From Erwinia oleae (lineage in GTDB: Bacteria; Pseudomonadota; Gammaproteobacteria; Enterobacterales; Enterobacteriaceae), in the NCBI RefSeq assembly GCF_000770305.1, contig NZ_JNVB01000001.1, positions 62,001-126,000 on the forward strand: 64,000 nt of DNA, read 5' to 3'. A model generated the notes under the pieces. That model worked only from the letters and a program-made list of their open reading frames with translations. It had not been told where the DNA came from and ran no database searches. Below are positions 1-9,259 of the stretch, one piece after another. Position 1 is the stretch's first letter, and each line of letters opens with the position of its first letter. Position numbers and translations under genes: made by a program.

Positions 1-127
1 CCTGCTGATCCCTGGCGCGATTACGCCAGTACTGGGTTACCTGATGGCGATTGTGGTGGGAACCGTTGTGGCGGGCCTTGCCTATGCCGTACTGAAACGC
101 CCCGAAGTGGAAGCCGTAAAAGCATAA
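1..127 (+). CDS. fruA: PTS fructose transporter subunit IIBC, C-terminal end (partial)
   Basis: Only the last 41 codons are in the window, read in the frame beginning at base 2 and ending with TAA at 125-127. The peptide is a hydrophobic helix followed by a short charged tail (AYAVLKRPEVEAVKA), which matches the C terminus I remember for FruA, the membrane component that imports and phosphorylates fructose. The gene would be the last of a fruBKA operon lying to the left, and a strong hairpin terminator follows directly. The assignment rests on this short tail and on nfo being next, a known neighbourhood in related genera, so it is likely but not proven by the window. Confidence 0.75.
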   Translation, partial: LLIPGAITPVLGYLMAIVVGTVVAGLAYAVLKRPEVEAVKA

Positions 128-141
128 ATAACGTCAGAAAG

Positions 142-170
142 AAAAAAGCGCGGTTGCCCGCGCTTTTTTT
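142..170. terminator. Bidirectional rho-independent terminator between fruA and nfo
   Basis: A GC-rich stem (GCGCGG at 148-153 pairing with CCGCGC at 158-163) is flanked by an A-run on the left and seven Ts on the right. It therefore reads as an intrinsic terminator on both strands and serves the convergent ends of fruA and nfo. It overlaps the nfo stop codon. Confidence 0.88.
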
Positions 171-1011
171 ATGCCTGCTCAGCCTTCAGCCAGGCTATCT
201 CATCCTTCCAGATATCCGGATTTACCGTTTCCAGAATCATCGGGATGCCGTCAAAACGCTGGTCTTTCATCAGCCAGCTAAACGCCGCTTTTCCGATATT
301 GCCTTCGCCGAGGCTGTGATGGCGATCGACGCGGCTGGCAAATTCGCTTTTGGCATCGTTAAGGTGCATGCCGCGCAGGTAGTCAAAGCCCACGATACGC
401 GAGAACTCATCAAAGGTTTTTTCGCACGCTTCCGCACTGCGTAAATCGTAACCCGCGGCAAACGCATGACAGGTATCAATGCAGACGCCGACGCGGGACT
501 TGTCGTCGACGCCGTCGATGATCGCGGCCAGATGCTCAAAGCGAAAGCCGAGGTTGCTACCCTGTCCGGCGGTATTCTCAATGACCGCCGTCACGCCATG
601 CGTTTTCTCCAGCGCGATATTGATCGACTCGGCGATACGTTTCAGGCACTGATCTTCGTCAATCTGATGCAGGTGGCTGCCCGGATGGAAGTTCAACAGC
701 GCCAGCCCAAGCTGTTCGCAGCGGCGCATTTCATCAAGAAACGCCTCGCGCGACTTGTCCAGCGCCTCCCGGACCGGATGGCCGAGGTTGATCAGATAGC
801 TGTCATGGGGAAGAATTTGTCCGGCGTTATAATGATATTTTTCACAGGCGGTACGGAAGGCGTCAATCACCGCGTCGCTCAGATCGGCAGCGCGCCACTG
901 TCGCTGATTTTTGGTAAATAATGCAAACGCCGTGGCGTCCAGCTCGTGGGCGCGAAGCACCGCCTGATCCACGCCGCCTGCGGCGCTGACGTGAGCACCA
1001 ATGTATTTCAT
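169..1011 (-). CDS. nfo: Endonuclease IV (AP endonuclease)
   Basis: This 280-residue protein cleaves DNA 5' to abasic sites in base excision repair. It is a Zn-dependent TIM-barrel enzyme of the AP endonuclease 2 family. The family metal-ligand segments are all visible in order: [27 protein letters not shown], the HH near [12 protein letters not shown], and LETVN near the end. The start is placed at the ATG giving [13 protein letters not shown], the conserved family N terminus; the frame extends 13 codons further upstream but that segment looks unrelated. Length agrees with E. coli Nfo (285). In E. coli yeiH lies between nfo and yeiE; here a different small gene takes that place. Confidence 0.97.
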   Translation of the reverse strand: MKYIGAHVSAAGGVDQAVLRAHELDATAFALFTKNQRQWRAADLSDAVIDAFRTACEKYHYNAGQILPHDSYLINLGHPVREALDKSREAFLDEMRRCEQLGLALLNFHPGSHLHQIDEDQCLKRIAESINIALEKTHGVTAVIENTAGQGSNLGFRFEHLAAIIDGVDDKSRVGVCIDTCHAFAAGYDLRSAEACEKTFDEFSRIVGFDYLRGMHLNDAKSEFASRVDRHHSLGEGNIGKAAFSWLMKDQRFDGIPMILETVNPDIWKDEIAWLKAEQA

Positions 1012-1202
1012 GCCGTTTCTCCTGTCAGGGCACCAGAACGTAAGCGGCAATGATAACCATAAACGGCGTGTTTATCACAACAAAGCTTAGCGCCACTCAG
1101 AGCAAACGTCCCGGCGTCGTGCTGGCAGTACGCGTAAAGATGGTTTAAAAGTGAAATTGATTATATATTTATAATTAACCAGAATAAGTAATAGGAGAAG
1201 GC

Positions 1203-1571
1203 ATGTTCAGGCGAATGCGTCGATGGCTGGGATTCTTTAATAAAAACGTGCTGCTGCTGTGGTATGCCTGTCGTAACCCGCTTACGCCGGGCTGGATCAA
1301 GCTGCTCTCCGCCGGACTTGGCGTCTATGCCGTAAGTCCTGTCGATCTTATACCCGATGTCATTCCGTTTGTTGGTCTGCTGGATGATGCGGTTATCGTG
1401 CCAGGCGGCATCGCGCTGCTGATTCGGCTGCTGCCTGCGGAGGTGAAGCGGGCCAGCGAGGCCCGGGCCACTCGGCGGCCAGGAAAGGGCAGGCGTTTTA
1501 CACCGCTGACGATGGTGGGCTTATTTATCCTGCTGTGGCTGGCGCTGACCGTTTACCTTATCTGGCGTTAG
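1203..1571 (+). CDS. DUF1232 (YkvA-family) small membrane protein
   Basis: A 122-residue protein with the DUF1232/YkvA signature around residues 38-66, including the motif SPVDLIPDVIPFVGLLDD, then a basic linker (ARATRRPGKGRR) and one C-terminal transmembrane segment (about residues 100-120). The biochemical function of the family is not established. The start at 1203 follows a good ribosome site (AGGAGAAGGC). The gene lies 15 bases upstream of yeiE on the same strand, so the two are probably cotranscribed. It sits where E. coli has yeiH, so this is a lineage-specific replacement. An AT-rich stretch with a TATAAT (1170-1175) precedes it and could hold the promoter. Confidence 0.85.
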   Translation: MFRRMRRWLGFFNKNVLLLWYACRNPLTPGWIKLLSAGLGVYAVSPVDLIPDVIPFVGLLDDAVIVPGGIALLIRLLPAEVKRASEARATRRPGKGRRFTPLTMVGLFILLWLALTVYLIWR

Positions 1572-1586
1572 TGAGGTACAAGAACA

Positions 1587-2453
1587 ATGCATATCACGTT
1601 ACGACAGCTTGAGGTGTTCAGCGAAGTGCTGAAAAGCGGCTCCACCACCCAGGCGTCACAGGTTATGTCACTGTCGCAGTCGGCGGTGAGCGCTGCGCTG
1701 GCGGATCTGGAAGGGCAGCTTGGCGTACAGCTTTTTGATCGCGTAGGTAAACGGCTGATAGTTAATGAGCACGGGCGGCTGCTCTATCCGCGCGCGGTGG
1801 CGTTACTGGAACAGGCCACTGAGATCGAGCAGCTTTTCCGTGAGGATAACGGCGCGCTACGCGTGTTCGCCAGCAGCACCATCGGCAACTATCTGCTGCC
1901 CGGCATGATTGCCCGCTGGCGCAGCGATTTTCCTGAACTGCCGCTCGAATTAAGCGTAGGCAACAGCCAGGACGTGATTAACGCGGTAGCGGATTTTCGC
2001 GTTGATATCGGTCTGATAGAAGGGCCAAGCCATATGACCGGGCTGATTAGCGAACCGTGGCTGGAGGACGAACTGGTGGTTTTTGCCGCGCCGGATGCAA
2101 CGATTTTCCGGCAGCCGGTCACGCTGGATTCCCTCGCCGCCGCGTCGTGGATCCTGCGCGAGCACGGCTCCGGCACGCGTGAAATCGTTGATTATTTGCT
2201 GCTTTCCCACCTGCCGCCGTTTCGGCTGGCGCTGGAGTTAGGCAACTCGGAAGCCATTAAACACGCTGTGCGGCACGGCATGGGCATCAGTTGCCTGTCG
2301 CGCCGCGTGATTGAGGAGCAACTGGCGGTGGGCACGCTTCGCGAAGTCCGCATCCCGCTGCCGCCGCTTAAACGCACGCTCTATCGTATTCACCACCGTC
2401 AGAAACATCTCTCCAAATCTCTGCTGAGATTCCTTAGCTATTGCACGGAATAA
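1587..2453 (+). CDS. yeiE: LysR-family transcriptional regulator YeiE
   Basis: A 288-residue LysR regulator with an N-terminal winged helix-turn-helix (about residues 1-62, [20 protein letters not shown]) and a C-terminal periplasmic-binding-like effector domain. It matches E. coli YeiE almost residue for residue in the HTH and in segments such as [13 protein letters not shown] and HHRQKHLS. YeiE has been linked in E. coli and relatives to lysP activation, iron homeostasis and sulfite or flagellar phenotypes. It is placed directly upstream of lysP on the same strand, 124 bases apart, the same neighbourhood as in E. coli. Start ATG 1587 gives the conserved [11 protein letters not shown]. Confidence 0.93.
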   Translation: MHITLRQLEVFSEVLKSGSTTQASQVMSLSQSAVSAALADLEGQLGVQLFDRVGKRLIVNEHGRLLYPRAVALLEQATEIEQLFREDNGALRVFASSTIGNYLLPGMIARWRSDFPELPLELSVGNSQDVINAVADFRVDIGLIEGPSHMTGLISEPWLEDELVVFAAPDATIFRQPVTLDSLAAASWILREHGSGTREIVDYLLLSHLPPFRLALELGNSEAIKHAVRHGMGISCLSRRVIEEQLAVGTLREVRIPLPPLKRTLYRIHHRQKHLSKSLLRFLSYCTE

Positions 2454-2577
2454 CGGCGCAAAACTTATAATTGCGCGGCGATCATGAAGCTATCTTATAA
2501 CGGGGCGGAATCACTACCCGTCAGGAAGCAGTTTGCTACAATCGCGCCTTATTTTACCCAGGACACAGCATTTCAAG

Positions 2578-4041
2578 ATGGTTAAGGACACAAAAACAAC
2601 AGAACAGCCTGCGCTACGACGCGAGCTTAAGGCGCGCCACCTCTCCATGATCGCCATTGGCGGCTCTATCGGTACGGGCCTGTTCGTCGCCTCCGGCGCG
2701 ACGATCTCTCAGGCGGGGCCGGGCGGCGCGCTGCTCTCTTATATATTGATCGGCTTGATGGTCTATTTTCTGATGACCAGCCTTGGTGAACTGGCGGCGT
2801 TTATGCCCGTTTCAGGTTCGTTTTCTACCTACGGCGCAAACTATGTTGAAGAAGGTTTTGGCTTCGCGCTGGGCTGGAACTACTGGTACAACTGGGCGGT
2901 AACCATCGCTGTCGATCTCGTCGCCTCGCAGCTGGTGATGACGTACTGGTTCCCGGACACGCCCGGCTGGATCTGGAGCGCGCTGTTTCTTTGTCTGATT
3001 TTCCTGCTTAACTACATTTCAGTAAAAGGCTTCGGCGAGGCGGAATACTGGTTCTCGCTGATTAAAGTGGTCACGGTCATTATCTTCATCGGCGTGGGCG
3101 TACTGATGATCGTCGGCATTTTGCGCGGCGGCGAAGGTGCGGGCTGGCATAACTGGCAGATCGGCGACGCGCCGTTTGCAGGAGGATTCTCCGCGATGAT
3201 TGGCGTGGCGATGATCGTCGGTTTCTCTTTTCAGGGCACCGAGCTTATTGGTATCGCCGCCGGTGAGTCGGAAGAGCCGGCAAAAAATATCCCTCGCGCG
3301 GTGCGGCAGGTGTTCTGGCGCATCCTGCTGTTTTACGTCTTTGCGATCCTGGTGATCAGCCTGATTATTCCCTATACCGATAGCAACCTGCTGCGTAATG
3401 ACGTGAAAGATATCAGCGTCAGCCCGTTCACGCTGGTCTTTCAGCATGCCGGACTGCTCTCCGCTGCGGCGGTGATGAACGCGGTGATCCTGACCGCGGT
3501 GCTCTCGGCAGGCAACTCAGGCATGTATGCCTCAACCCGCATGCTCTTTACCCTGGCGCGGGAAGGCAAAGCGCCACGCCTCTTCGGCAAGCTTTCCAAA
3601 GGCGGCGTTCCGCGCAACGCGCTGTATGCCACCACGGTGGTGGCGGCGCTCTGTTTCCTCAGTTCTATGTTTGGTAATCAGACGGTCTATCTGTGGCTGC
3701 TGAATACCTCCGGCATGACCGGGTTCATTGCCTGGCTGGGCATCGCGGTCAGCCACTATCGTTTCCGTCGCGGTTACGTGTCGCAGGGGCGCGATCTGTC
3801 AGACCTGCCTTATCAGTCCGGTTTCTTCCCGCTCGGCCCGATCTTCGCCTTCATTCTTTGTCTGATCATCACCCTTGGGCAGAACTATCAGGCGTTCCTT
3901 GAAGATCGCATTGACTGGTATGCGGTAGCGGCCACCTACATCGGCATCCCGCTGTTTTTAGTCATCTGGTTTGGCTACAAGCTGACTAAAAAATCCCGTT
4001 TTGTGAAATATCAGGACATGCAGTTTCCTGATACAAAATAG
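2578..4041 (+). CDS. lysP: Lysine-specific permease
   Basis: A 487-residue amino acid permease of the APC superfamily with about 12 membrane segments. The family signature GGSIGTGLFVASG lies near residue 23, and identity with E. coli LysP is very high throughout (for example FQGTELIGIAAGESE and LSAGNSGMYASTRML). It imports lysine with protons and, in E. coli, also acts as a co-sensor for CadC. I take the ATG at 2578 (MVKDTKTTEQPALRR) because it aligns with the E. coli N terminus; an in-frame TTG at 2533 would add an unrelated segment. The ribosome site is weak, with only an AGGA about 14 bases upstream. The gene ends at a strong terminator. Confidence 0.96.
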   Translation: MVKDTKTTEQPALRRELKARHLSMIAIGGSIGTGLFVASGATISQAGPGGALLSYILIGLMVYFLMTSLGELAAFMPVSGSFSTYGANYVEEGFGFALGWNYWYNWAVTIAVDLVASQLVMTYWFPDTPGWIWSALFLCLIFLLNYISVKGFGEAEYWFSLIKVVTVIIFIGVGVLMIVGILRGGEGAGWHNWQIGDAPFAGGFSAMIGVAMIVGFSFQGTELIGIAAGESEEPAKNIPRAVRQVFWRILLFYVFAILVISLIIPYTDSNLLRNDVKDISVSPFTLVFQHAGLLSAAAVMNAVILTAVLSAGNSGMYASTRMLFTLAREGKAPRLFGKLSKGGVPRNALYATTVVAALCFLSSMFGNQTVYLWLLNTSGMTGFIAWLGIAVSHYRFRRGYVSQGRDLSDLPYQSGFFPLGPIFAFILCLIITLGQNYQAFLEDRIDWYAVAATYIGIPLFLVIWFGYKLTKKSRFVKYQDMQFPDTK

Positions 4042-4052
4042 GCGATGCAATC

Positions 4053-4080
4053 AAAGGCGCGCGTCGTGCGCCTTTTTTTT
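4053..4080 (+). terminator. Intrinsic terminator after lysP
   Basis: Stem AAAGGCGC (4053-4060) pairs with GCGCCTTT (4068-4075) around a 7-base loop, followed by an uninterrupted T-run to 4080. It lies 11 bases after the lysP stop. Confidence 0.9.
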
Positions 4081-4088
4081 ATGAAAAC

Positions 4089-4113
4089 AGTATTGATAAT
4101 TATTATCACTTTC
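4089..4113 (+). promoter_or_regulatory. Fur box upstream of the iron-type ABC importer operon
   Basis: Bases 4095-4107 read GATAAT-T-ATTATC, a perfect 6-1-6 inverted repeat and the classical Fur core. The flanks (ATT to the left, ACT to the right) partly extend it toward the 19-base consensus. It lies about 50-65 bases upstream of the first gene of the importer, where a Fur repressor site is expected. The match is seen directly; iron regulation is inferred. Confidence 0.85.
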
Positions 4114-4159
4114 GTTATTGTCTCGGGCGTGACTTTTTGACGCTATGGAGCAGGCAACG

Positions 4160-5269
4160 ATGTTCAACGGATCGATAGTGAAATGTCTTTTAGTGTTTTT
4201 CTCACTCGCCATCAGTAACGGCTGGGCCGCCACGGTAACCGATATTGCCGGACGCGAGGTGACTGTCCCTGAAAAGGTGGATCGCATTCTGCTGGGAGAA
4301 GGACGACTGTTTTACGCCCTCTCGCTGCTGGAAGGGCAGAAGCCGCTGGATCGTATCGTTGGCTGGCAGGGCGACTTCCGCAAGCTGGATACGCAAACCT
4401 ACGCGCAGTACCGCAAAAAATTCCCCAAAATTGATGATATTCCTCTCATCGGCCACACGTCTGCCGACAGCATCAGCCCGGAAAAAGTGCTAACGCTCAA
4501 TCCGGATATTGCCGTCTTTGGCCTGGCCGGACACGGGCCGGGCAGGCACAGCGAGCTGGTTAATCAACTTGAGCGCGCCGGCGTGCCGGTAGTTTTTGTC
4601 GATTTTCGCACGGCGCCGCTTAAAAACACCGTACCAAGTATGCGCCTGCTGGGCAAAGTCCTGCACCGGGAGCAGCAGGCGGAAAGCTATATCGATTTTT
4701 ATCAACAAAACCTCCGGCGGGTGACGGATATTACTCAGGCGATTGCCGCCGCCGATAAGCCAAAGGTCTTTATTGAACTTCACGCGGGGATGCGGGACGA
4801 GTGCTGCGGCTCTGCCGGTAAAGGAAATATGGGTGACTTTATCGATCTGGCCGGGGGCGACAATATCGCGCGGGATCTGCTGCCTGGCCCGTTGGGCACG
4901 GTAAACCTCGAAAAAGTTATCGCCAGCCAGCCAAATGTGTATATTGCCAGCGGCGGTAAAGCACCTGGCACCGCGCCGGGGATTCAACTGGGCGCGCAGG
5001 TGACGCCGCAGCAGGCGCAGCAGAGCCTGACGATTGCGCTTTCACGACAGGGGATCCGTGATCTGGAGGCGGTAAAAGCGGGGCACGCCTGGGCAATATG
5101 GCATAATTTCTACAACTCGCCTTATAACATCCTGGCGATCCAGGCCTTCGCCACGTGGTTCTATCCCGAAAAATTCGCCGATCTCGATCCTGCCGTAACG
5201 GAAGCGCAGCTCTATCGGCAGTTTCTGGCGGTAGAGCCAACGGGCACATACTGGATGTCGGCAAAATAA
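4160..5269 (+). CDS. Periplasmic substrate-binding protein of an iron-type ABC importer
   Basis: A 369-residue protein with a Sec signal peptide (MFNGSIVKCLLVFFSLAISN, cleavage near GWA-A) and a FecB/BtuF-type binding fold (Peripla_BP_2), beginning with the typical VTDIAGREVTVPEKVDRI. No lipobox cysteine is seen at the cleavage site. I choose ATG 4160 rather than 4145 because GGAG at 4147-4150 is well spaced for it. The next two genes encode a FecCD-type permease and an ATPase, followed by cirA, so the likely cargo is a ferric siderophore or breakdown product, but the substrate cannot be read from sequence. An unusual pair of adjacent cysteines (Cys215-Cys216, in DECCGSAGKGN) lies in the C-terminal lobe. 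Confidence 0.88.
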   Translation: MFNGSIVKCLLVFFSLAISNGWAATVTDIAGREVTVPEKVDRILLGEGRLFYALSLLEGQKPLDRIVGWQGDFRKLDTQTYAQYRKKFPKIDDIPLIGHTSADSISPEKVLTLNPDIAVFGLAGHGPGRHSELVNQLERAGVPVVFVDFRTAPLKNTVPSMRLLGKVLHREQQAESYIDFYQQNLRRVTDITQAIAAADKPKVFIELHAGMRDECCGSAGKGNMGDFIDLAGGDNIARDLLPGPLGTVNLEKVIASQPNVYIASGGKAPGTAPGIQLGAQVTPQQAQQSLTIALSRQGIRDLEAVKAGHAWAIWHNFYNSPYNILAIQAFATWFYPEKFADLDPAVTEAQLYRQFLAVEPTGTYWMSAK

Positions 5270-5284
5270 CAGCAGGTATTACTC

Positions 5285-6355
5285 ATGCACGTTTCTTCTC
5301 CGCCAGCGACAACCGGCGATGCATCCATTATGGTGCGTTACCATCGGCTGCTGCGCTATCGCTTACTGATGATCGGCGTACTGCTGCTGGCCATTTTTAC
5401 CTCGCTGGTGCTGGACTTCACCCTGGGTCCGTCCGGCCTGTCGCTCAGCACGCTCTGGCAGACGCTGCTTTCGCCGGAGAGCGTGGATGCGGGAACGCGG
5501 GTGATCGTCTGGGATATTCGCCTGCCTTATGCGCTGATGGCGGTGATGGTGGGGTTGGTGCTGGGGCTGGCAGGCGCGGAGATGCAAACCATTCTGAATA
5601 ACCCGCTGGCTAGTCCGTTTACGCTCGGCGTCTCGTCGGCGGCGGCGTTCGGCGCCGCGCTGGCCATTGTGCTGGGGCTGGGCATTCCTGGTATTGCCGA
5701 CCAGTGGTTTATTTCGGCCAACGCCTTTGTTTTTGCGCTGTTCGCCGCGCTGATGCTCGACGGCATCACCCGCTGGACGCGCGTAGCAACCTCCGGCGTG
5801 GTGCTGTTTGGCATCGCGCTGGTTTTTACCTTTAACGCGCTGGTATCAATGATGCAGTTTATCGCCAGCGAAGATACCTTGCAGGGGCTGGTATTCTGGA
5901 CGATGGGCAGCCTGGCGCGCGCCTCCTGGGAGAAACTGGGCGTGCTGCTAATTGCGTTCGCCATTCTGGCACCGCTGTCGATGATGAGTTCGTGGAAGCT
6001 TACGGCGCTGCGGCTCGGCGAAGATCGTGCGCTCAGCTTTGGTATCGACGTGCGTCGCCTGCGTCTCGCCACGCTGTTGCGCATCAGCATTCTTTCCGCG
6101 CTGGCGGTGGCCTTCGTTGGCCCGATTGGCTTTATTGGTCTGGTTGCGCCGCACATCGCCCGTCTGATTTTCGGCGAAGATCACCGTTACTATCTGCCCG
6201 CCAGCGCGCTGACCGGTGCGCTGGTGCTGTCGCTGGCCTCTATCGTCTCGAAAAACCTGGTATCGGGCGTTATCGTCCCCGTCGGCATCGTCACCTCGCT
6301 GGTGGGCGTGCCTTTCTTCCTGAGCATTATTTTGCGCCATCGTGGGAGCATCTGA
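5285..6355 (+). CDS. FecCD-type ABC importer permease
   Basis: A 356-residue hydrophobic protein with roughly 9-10 membrane segments, belonging to the BtuC/FecCD permease family. Typical motifs are DIRLPYALMAVMVG (transmembrane 2 region), GAEMQTILNNPLASP and the C-terminal GFIGLVAPHIARLIFGEDHR, which docks on the ATPase. It would form the inner-membrane channel for the substrate delivered by the binding protein 15 bases upstream. Start is ATG 5285; an ATG at 5330 (MVRYHRLL) is an alternative that would remove a polar N-terminal tail. The stop overlaps the start of the ATPase gene by one base (TGATG), so the two are translationally coupled. Confidence 0.92.
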   Translation: MHVSSPPATTGDASIMVRYHRLLRYRLLMIGVLLLAIFTSLVLDFTLGPSGLSLSTLWQTLLSPESVDAGTRVIVWDIRLPYALMAVMVGLVLGLAGAEMQTILNNPLASPFTLGVSSAAAFGAALAIVLGLGIPGIADQWFISANAFVFALFAALMLDGITRWTRVATSGVVLFGIALVFTFNALVSMMQFIASEDTLQGLVFWTMGSLARASWEKLGVLLIAFAILAPLSMMSSWKLTALRLGEDRALSFGIDVRRLRLATLLRISILSALAVAFVGPIGFIGLVAPHIARLIFGEDHRYYLPASALTGALVLSLASIVSKNLVSGVIVPVGIVTSLVGVPFFLSIILRHRGSI

Positions 6356-7131
6356 TGGAAGGATTATCCCTTGCTCATTTCCAGGCAGGCTATCCGAAGC
6401 GTGAGGTGATCCGCGATCTTAACGTGCCTCTGCTGCCTGCCGGAAAAATAACGGTGCTGCTGGGGCCGAACGGCTGTGGTAAGTCGACGCTGTTGCGTGC
6501 CATCGCCGGGCTGAATAGCGGCCGTGGCGAACTGCGGCTCAACGGCGAAGATCTGATGTCGCTGTCGTTTGCGCAGCGCGCCGATCGCGTGGTGTATCTG
6601 CCGCAGTCGCTGCCTGCGGGTGTCCACCTGCACGTGCTGGAATCGATTATTGTTGCTCAGCGCGCGTCGGGCAATCAGGGCAGCGAGTCAGACGTTATGG
6701 CCCTGCTGAAGCGGCTCGGCATTGAGCACCTGGCGCTGAGCTATCTCGATCAGCTCTCCGGCGGACAAAAACAGCTGGTCGGTCTGGCGCAATCGCTTAT
6801 TCGTCGTCCGGCGCTGTTATTACTTGATGAACCGCTGAGCGCGCTGGATTTAAATTATCAGTTTCACGTTATGTCGTTAATTCGACGGGAAACACAGCAG
6901 CGCAATATTATTACGGTGGTGGTGGTACATGATATTAATATCGCTCTGCGTCATGGTGACCACGTATTAATGCTGCAAAATGGAGAACTTATTGCTGATG
7001 GCCAGCCGGAAAACGTGATTACCCCGGAAACGCTGGCGAAAGTCTATGGTGTGCGGGGGCGCATTGAGCGCTGTTCGCAGGGGAAACCCCAGGTATTAAT
7101 TGATGGTCTGGTTGCCGAACCGACTTTCTGA
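6355..7131 (+). CDS. ABC importer ATP-binding protein (iron-siderophore type)
   Basis: A 258-residue ATPase with Walker A GPNGCGKST (about residue 38), Q-loop LPQSLP, ABC signature LSGGQKQLVGLAQSL, Walker B LLLLDEP and switch histidine VVVHDINIAL. It belongs to the FepC/FecE/BtuD group and should power the permease encoded immediately upstream. The true start is ATG 6355, overlapping the permease stop; the frame is open far upstream but that part is only a shadow of the permease. A small hairpin follows, then cirA on the same strand 135 bases later, so cirA may be partly read from the same promoter. Confidence 0.94.
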   Translation: MEGLSLAHFQAGYPKREVIRDLNVPLLPAGKITVLLGPNGCGKSTLLRAIAGLNSGRGELRLNGEDLMSLSFAQRADRVVYLPQSLPAGVHLHVLESIIVAQRASGNQGSESDVMALLKRLGIEHLALSYLDQLSGGQKQLVGLAQSLIRRPALLLLDEPLSALDLNYQFHVMSLIRRETQQRNIITVVVVHDINIALRHGDHVLMLQNGELIADGQPENVITPETLAKVYGVRGRIERCSQGKPQVLIDGLVAEPTF

Positions 7132-7152
7132 TTCTGTCAAATAACAGCATAA

Positions 7153-7173
7153 CGGGCAGCGCAATACTGCCCG
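7153..7173 (+). repeat. Hairpin between the ABC ATPase gene and cirA
   Basis: CGGGCAG (7153-7159) pairs with CTGCCCG (7167-7173) around a 7-base loop. The downstream tract is AATAATTATCC, with no T-run, so it could be a weak terminator or an mRNA-stabilising hairpin that sets the importer and receptor apart. An ATAATTATC just after it resembles a partial Fur half-site. Confidence 0.4.
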
Positions 7174-7266
7174 AATAATTATCCAGGTTAATTAAGCAGA
7201 AAACGTTCTGCTGTTTTAGTGTGGGCAAAATACCCTTTAACTATAAATGCGCCTCAAGGAGAGAGT

Positions 7267-9225
7267 ATGTTCAGGTTGAACACATTTGTACGCTATGGTC
7301 TTTATACCTCCGTTTCTGTATTCATCTTAACGGCTCACGCTGAGGAGAGGCAGCAGGATACGCTGGTGGTTACCGCATCGGCAGTAGAGGTAAATCTGAA
7401 AGACGCCCCCGCCAGCATCAGCGTGATCACCGCTGAAGATCTCAAACGAAAACCGGTACAAAATCTGAAGGATGTACTGCGAGACGTGCCGGGCGTACAG
7501 CTCATCAGCGAAGGCGATAACCGTAAAGGCGTCGGCCTGCGCGGGCTGGACAGCAGCTATACCCTCATCCTTATCGACGGCAAAAGGGTCAACTCCCGCC
7601 ATGCCGTTTTCCGCCACAACGACTACGACCTTAACTGGGTGCCGGTGGACGCCATCGAGCGGATTGAAGTGGTGCGTGGGCCGATGTCATCGCTGTACGG
7701 CTCAGATGCGCTGGGCGGCGTGATCAATATTATTACCCGACAAACGGGCAAGGCCTGGCACGGAACGTTGAGTGCGGACACCACCTTCCAGTCGCACCGT
7801 GACCGCGGCGACAGCCACAACGGTAACTTTTTTGCCAGCGGGCCTTTGGTAGATGATGTGCTTAGCATCAAGACTTACGGCAGTCTGGGCAGGCGCGGTA
7901 AAGATGCGCAGCAGTCGTCTTCCACCTCAGCCACCGGCTGGACGCCGCGTATTGAGGGCTACAGCGCACGCAACGCCGATGTCGAATTCTCGCTCACGCC
8001 TTCGGAAACGCAGGATTTCGCCGTCGGCTACGGCTTCGACCGTCAGGATCGCGATTCCGACTCGCTGGATAAAACCCGGCTTGAGCGCCAAAACTACTCG
8101 CTCAGTCATAACGGGCGCTGGGGTTGGAGCCAGACCGAACTGCGCTTTTACGGCGACCGCCTTGAGAACGTCATCAGTGACGGCGACCTGGTTTCCACCA
8201 ACCAGTCGCTGGACGGAAAGCTGATCCTGCCGCTGGGAGACATTCGTCAACTGCTGATCGTCGGCGGCGAGCTTCGTCACGATCGGCTGGCAGATTCGGT
8301 GAAACTTCAGGGCAGCGGGCGGACATCGGCCAGCCAGTATGCGTTGTTCGTTGAAGACGAGTGGCAGATGCTGGATTCGCTGTCGCTGACCAGCGGCGTG
8401 CGCATGGACAAGCATGAAACCTACGGCGATCGCTGGAGCCCCCGCGCCTATCTGGTCTATAACGCCAGTGAGACTGTCACGCTGAAGGGCGGCTGGGCCA
8501 ATGCCTTTAAGGCGCCGTCGCTGCTGGAACTGAGCCCTGACTGGAAAACGGCGTCCTGTCGCGGTTCCTGTACAATCATCGGTAATAGCGATCTTAAACC
8601 GGAGACCAGCGAAAGCGTCGAACTGGGCCTTTACTATCATGGCGACGAGGGCGCGTTCGACGGCGTTATCGCCAGCCTTACCGCCTTTCAGACCAGGGTA
8701 AAGGATCGCATTGATATCGCCCGCACCGCCTCGCTTACTGACGCGCCGGGTTACAGTAACTTCGTGGGCGTTGAAAATGGCAAACCGGTATTTCACTATT
8801 ACAACGTCAACCGGGCGCGTATCAACGGTGTTGAAACCGAGCTGAAAATTCCGATTTCTCCTGCCTGGAAACTGACGCTGAACTATACCTATGCCGATGG
8901 GCGCGACCGCAGCGGCGGCGGCAATAAACCGCTGGAGACGCTGCCGTTGCATACCGCTAACGGCACGCTGGACTGGTCGCCGCTGGCAGACTGGGCGTTC
9001 TACGTTCAGGCGAACTATTCTGGCGAGCGCCGTACGCTGAAAGACGATGGCCTGACGCCGGGCGGCTACGTGGTGTGGAATAGCGGAGGGAGCTGGCAGG
9101 CCAGTAAAGCCGTGAAGGTAAGGGCGGGCGTGCAGAATGTCGGCGACAAAGATCTGAACCGCGACAGCTATGGCTTTAATGAAGACGGTCGCCGCTATTT
9201 TGCGGCAGTTGATTACAGCTTCTGA
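7267..9225 (+). CDS. cirA: Catecholate siderophore TonB-dependent receptor CirA
   Basis: A 652-residue outer-membrane receptor: signal peptide to about residue 25, TonB box DTLVVTAS, plug domain to about residue 170 ([22 protein letters not shown]), then a 22-strand barrel ending in the aromatic terminus AVDYSF. It is clearly CirA: the plug is nearly identical to the E. coli protein and it lies in the same lysP-yeiG interval. CirA takes up Fe-dihydroxybenzoylserine and related catechols and is the colicin I receptor in E. coli. The start ATG 7267 follows a strong ribosome site (AAGGAGAG); upstream in-frame codons are discarded. Unlike E. coli, an ABC importer operon precedes it. Confidence 0.95.
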   Translation: MFRLNTFVRYGLYTSVSVFILTAHAEERQQDTLVVTASAVEVNLKDAPASISVITAEDLKRKPVQNLKDVLRDVPGVQLISEGDNRKGVGLRGLDSSYTLILIDGKRVNSRHAVFRHNDYDLNWVPVDAIERIEVVRGPMSSLYGSDALGGVINIITRQTGKAWHGTLSADTTFQSHRDRGDSHNGNFFASGPLVDDVLSIKTYGSLGRRGKDAQQSSSTSATGWTPRIEGYSARNADVEFSLTPSETQDFAVGYGFDRQDRDSDSLDKTRLERQNYSLSHNGRWGWSQTELRFYGDRLENVISDGDLVSTNQSLDGKLILPLGDIRQLLIVGGELRHDRLADSVKLQGSGRTSASQYALFVEDEWQMLDSLSLTSGVRMDKHETYGDRWSPRAYLVYNASETVTLKGGWANAFKAPSLLELSPDWKTASCRGSCTIIGNSDLKPETSESVELGLYYHGDEGAFDGVIASLTAFQTRVKDRIDIARTASLTDAPGYSNFVGVENGKPVFHYYNVNRARINGVETELKIPISPAWKLTLNYTYADGRDRSGGGNKPLETLPLHTANGTLDWSPLADWAFYVQANYSGERRTLKDDGLTPGGYVVWNSGGSWQASKAVKVRAGVQNVGDKDLNRDSYGFNEDGRRYFAAVDYSF

Positions 9226-9259
9226 ATAAAAAAGGCCGGATAACCGGCCTTAATTTTTT
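9226..9259. terminator. Bidirectional terminator between cirA and fghA
   Basis: AAGGCCGG (9232-9239) pairs with CCGGCCTT (9244-9251) with a tetraloop. T-rich tracts flank it on both strands (six Ts at 9254-9259; an A-run at 9228-9233 on the left), so it ends both convergent genes and overlaps the fghA stop. Confidence 0.9.

Noticed and set aside
5992-6354. N-terminal extension of the ABC ATPase frame
   Set aside because: It overlaps the permease gene in another frame; the ATG at 6355 overlapping the permease stop gives the normal ATPase length.
7171-7180. Second Fur box in front of cirA
   Set aside because: Only ATAATTATC resembles a half-site; the other half is missing, so I do not list it as a separate feature.
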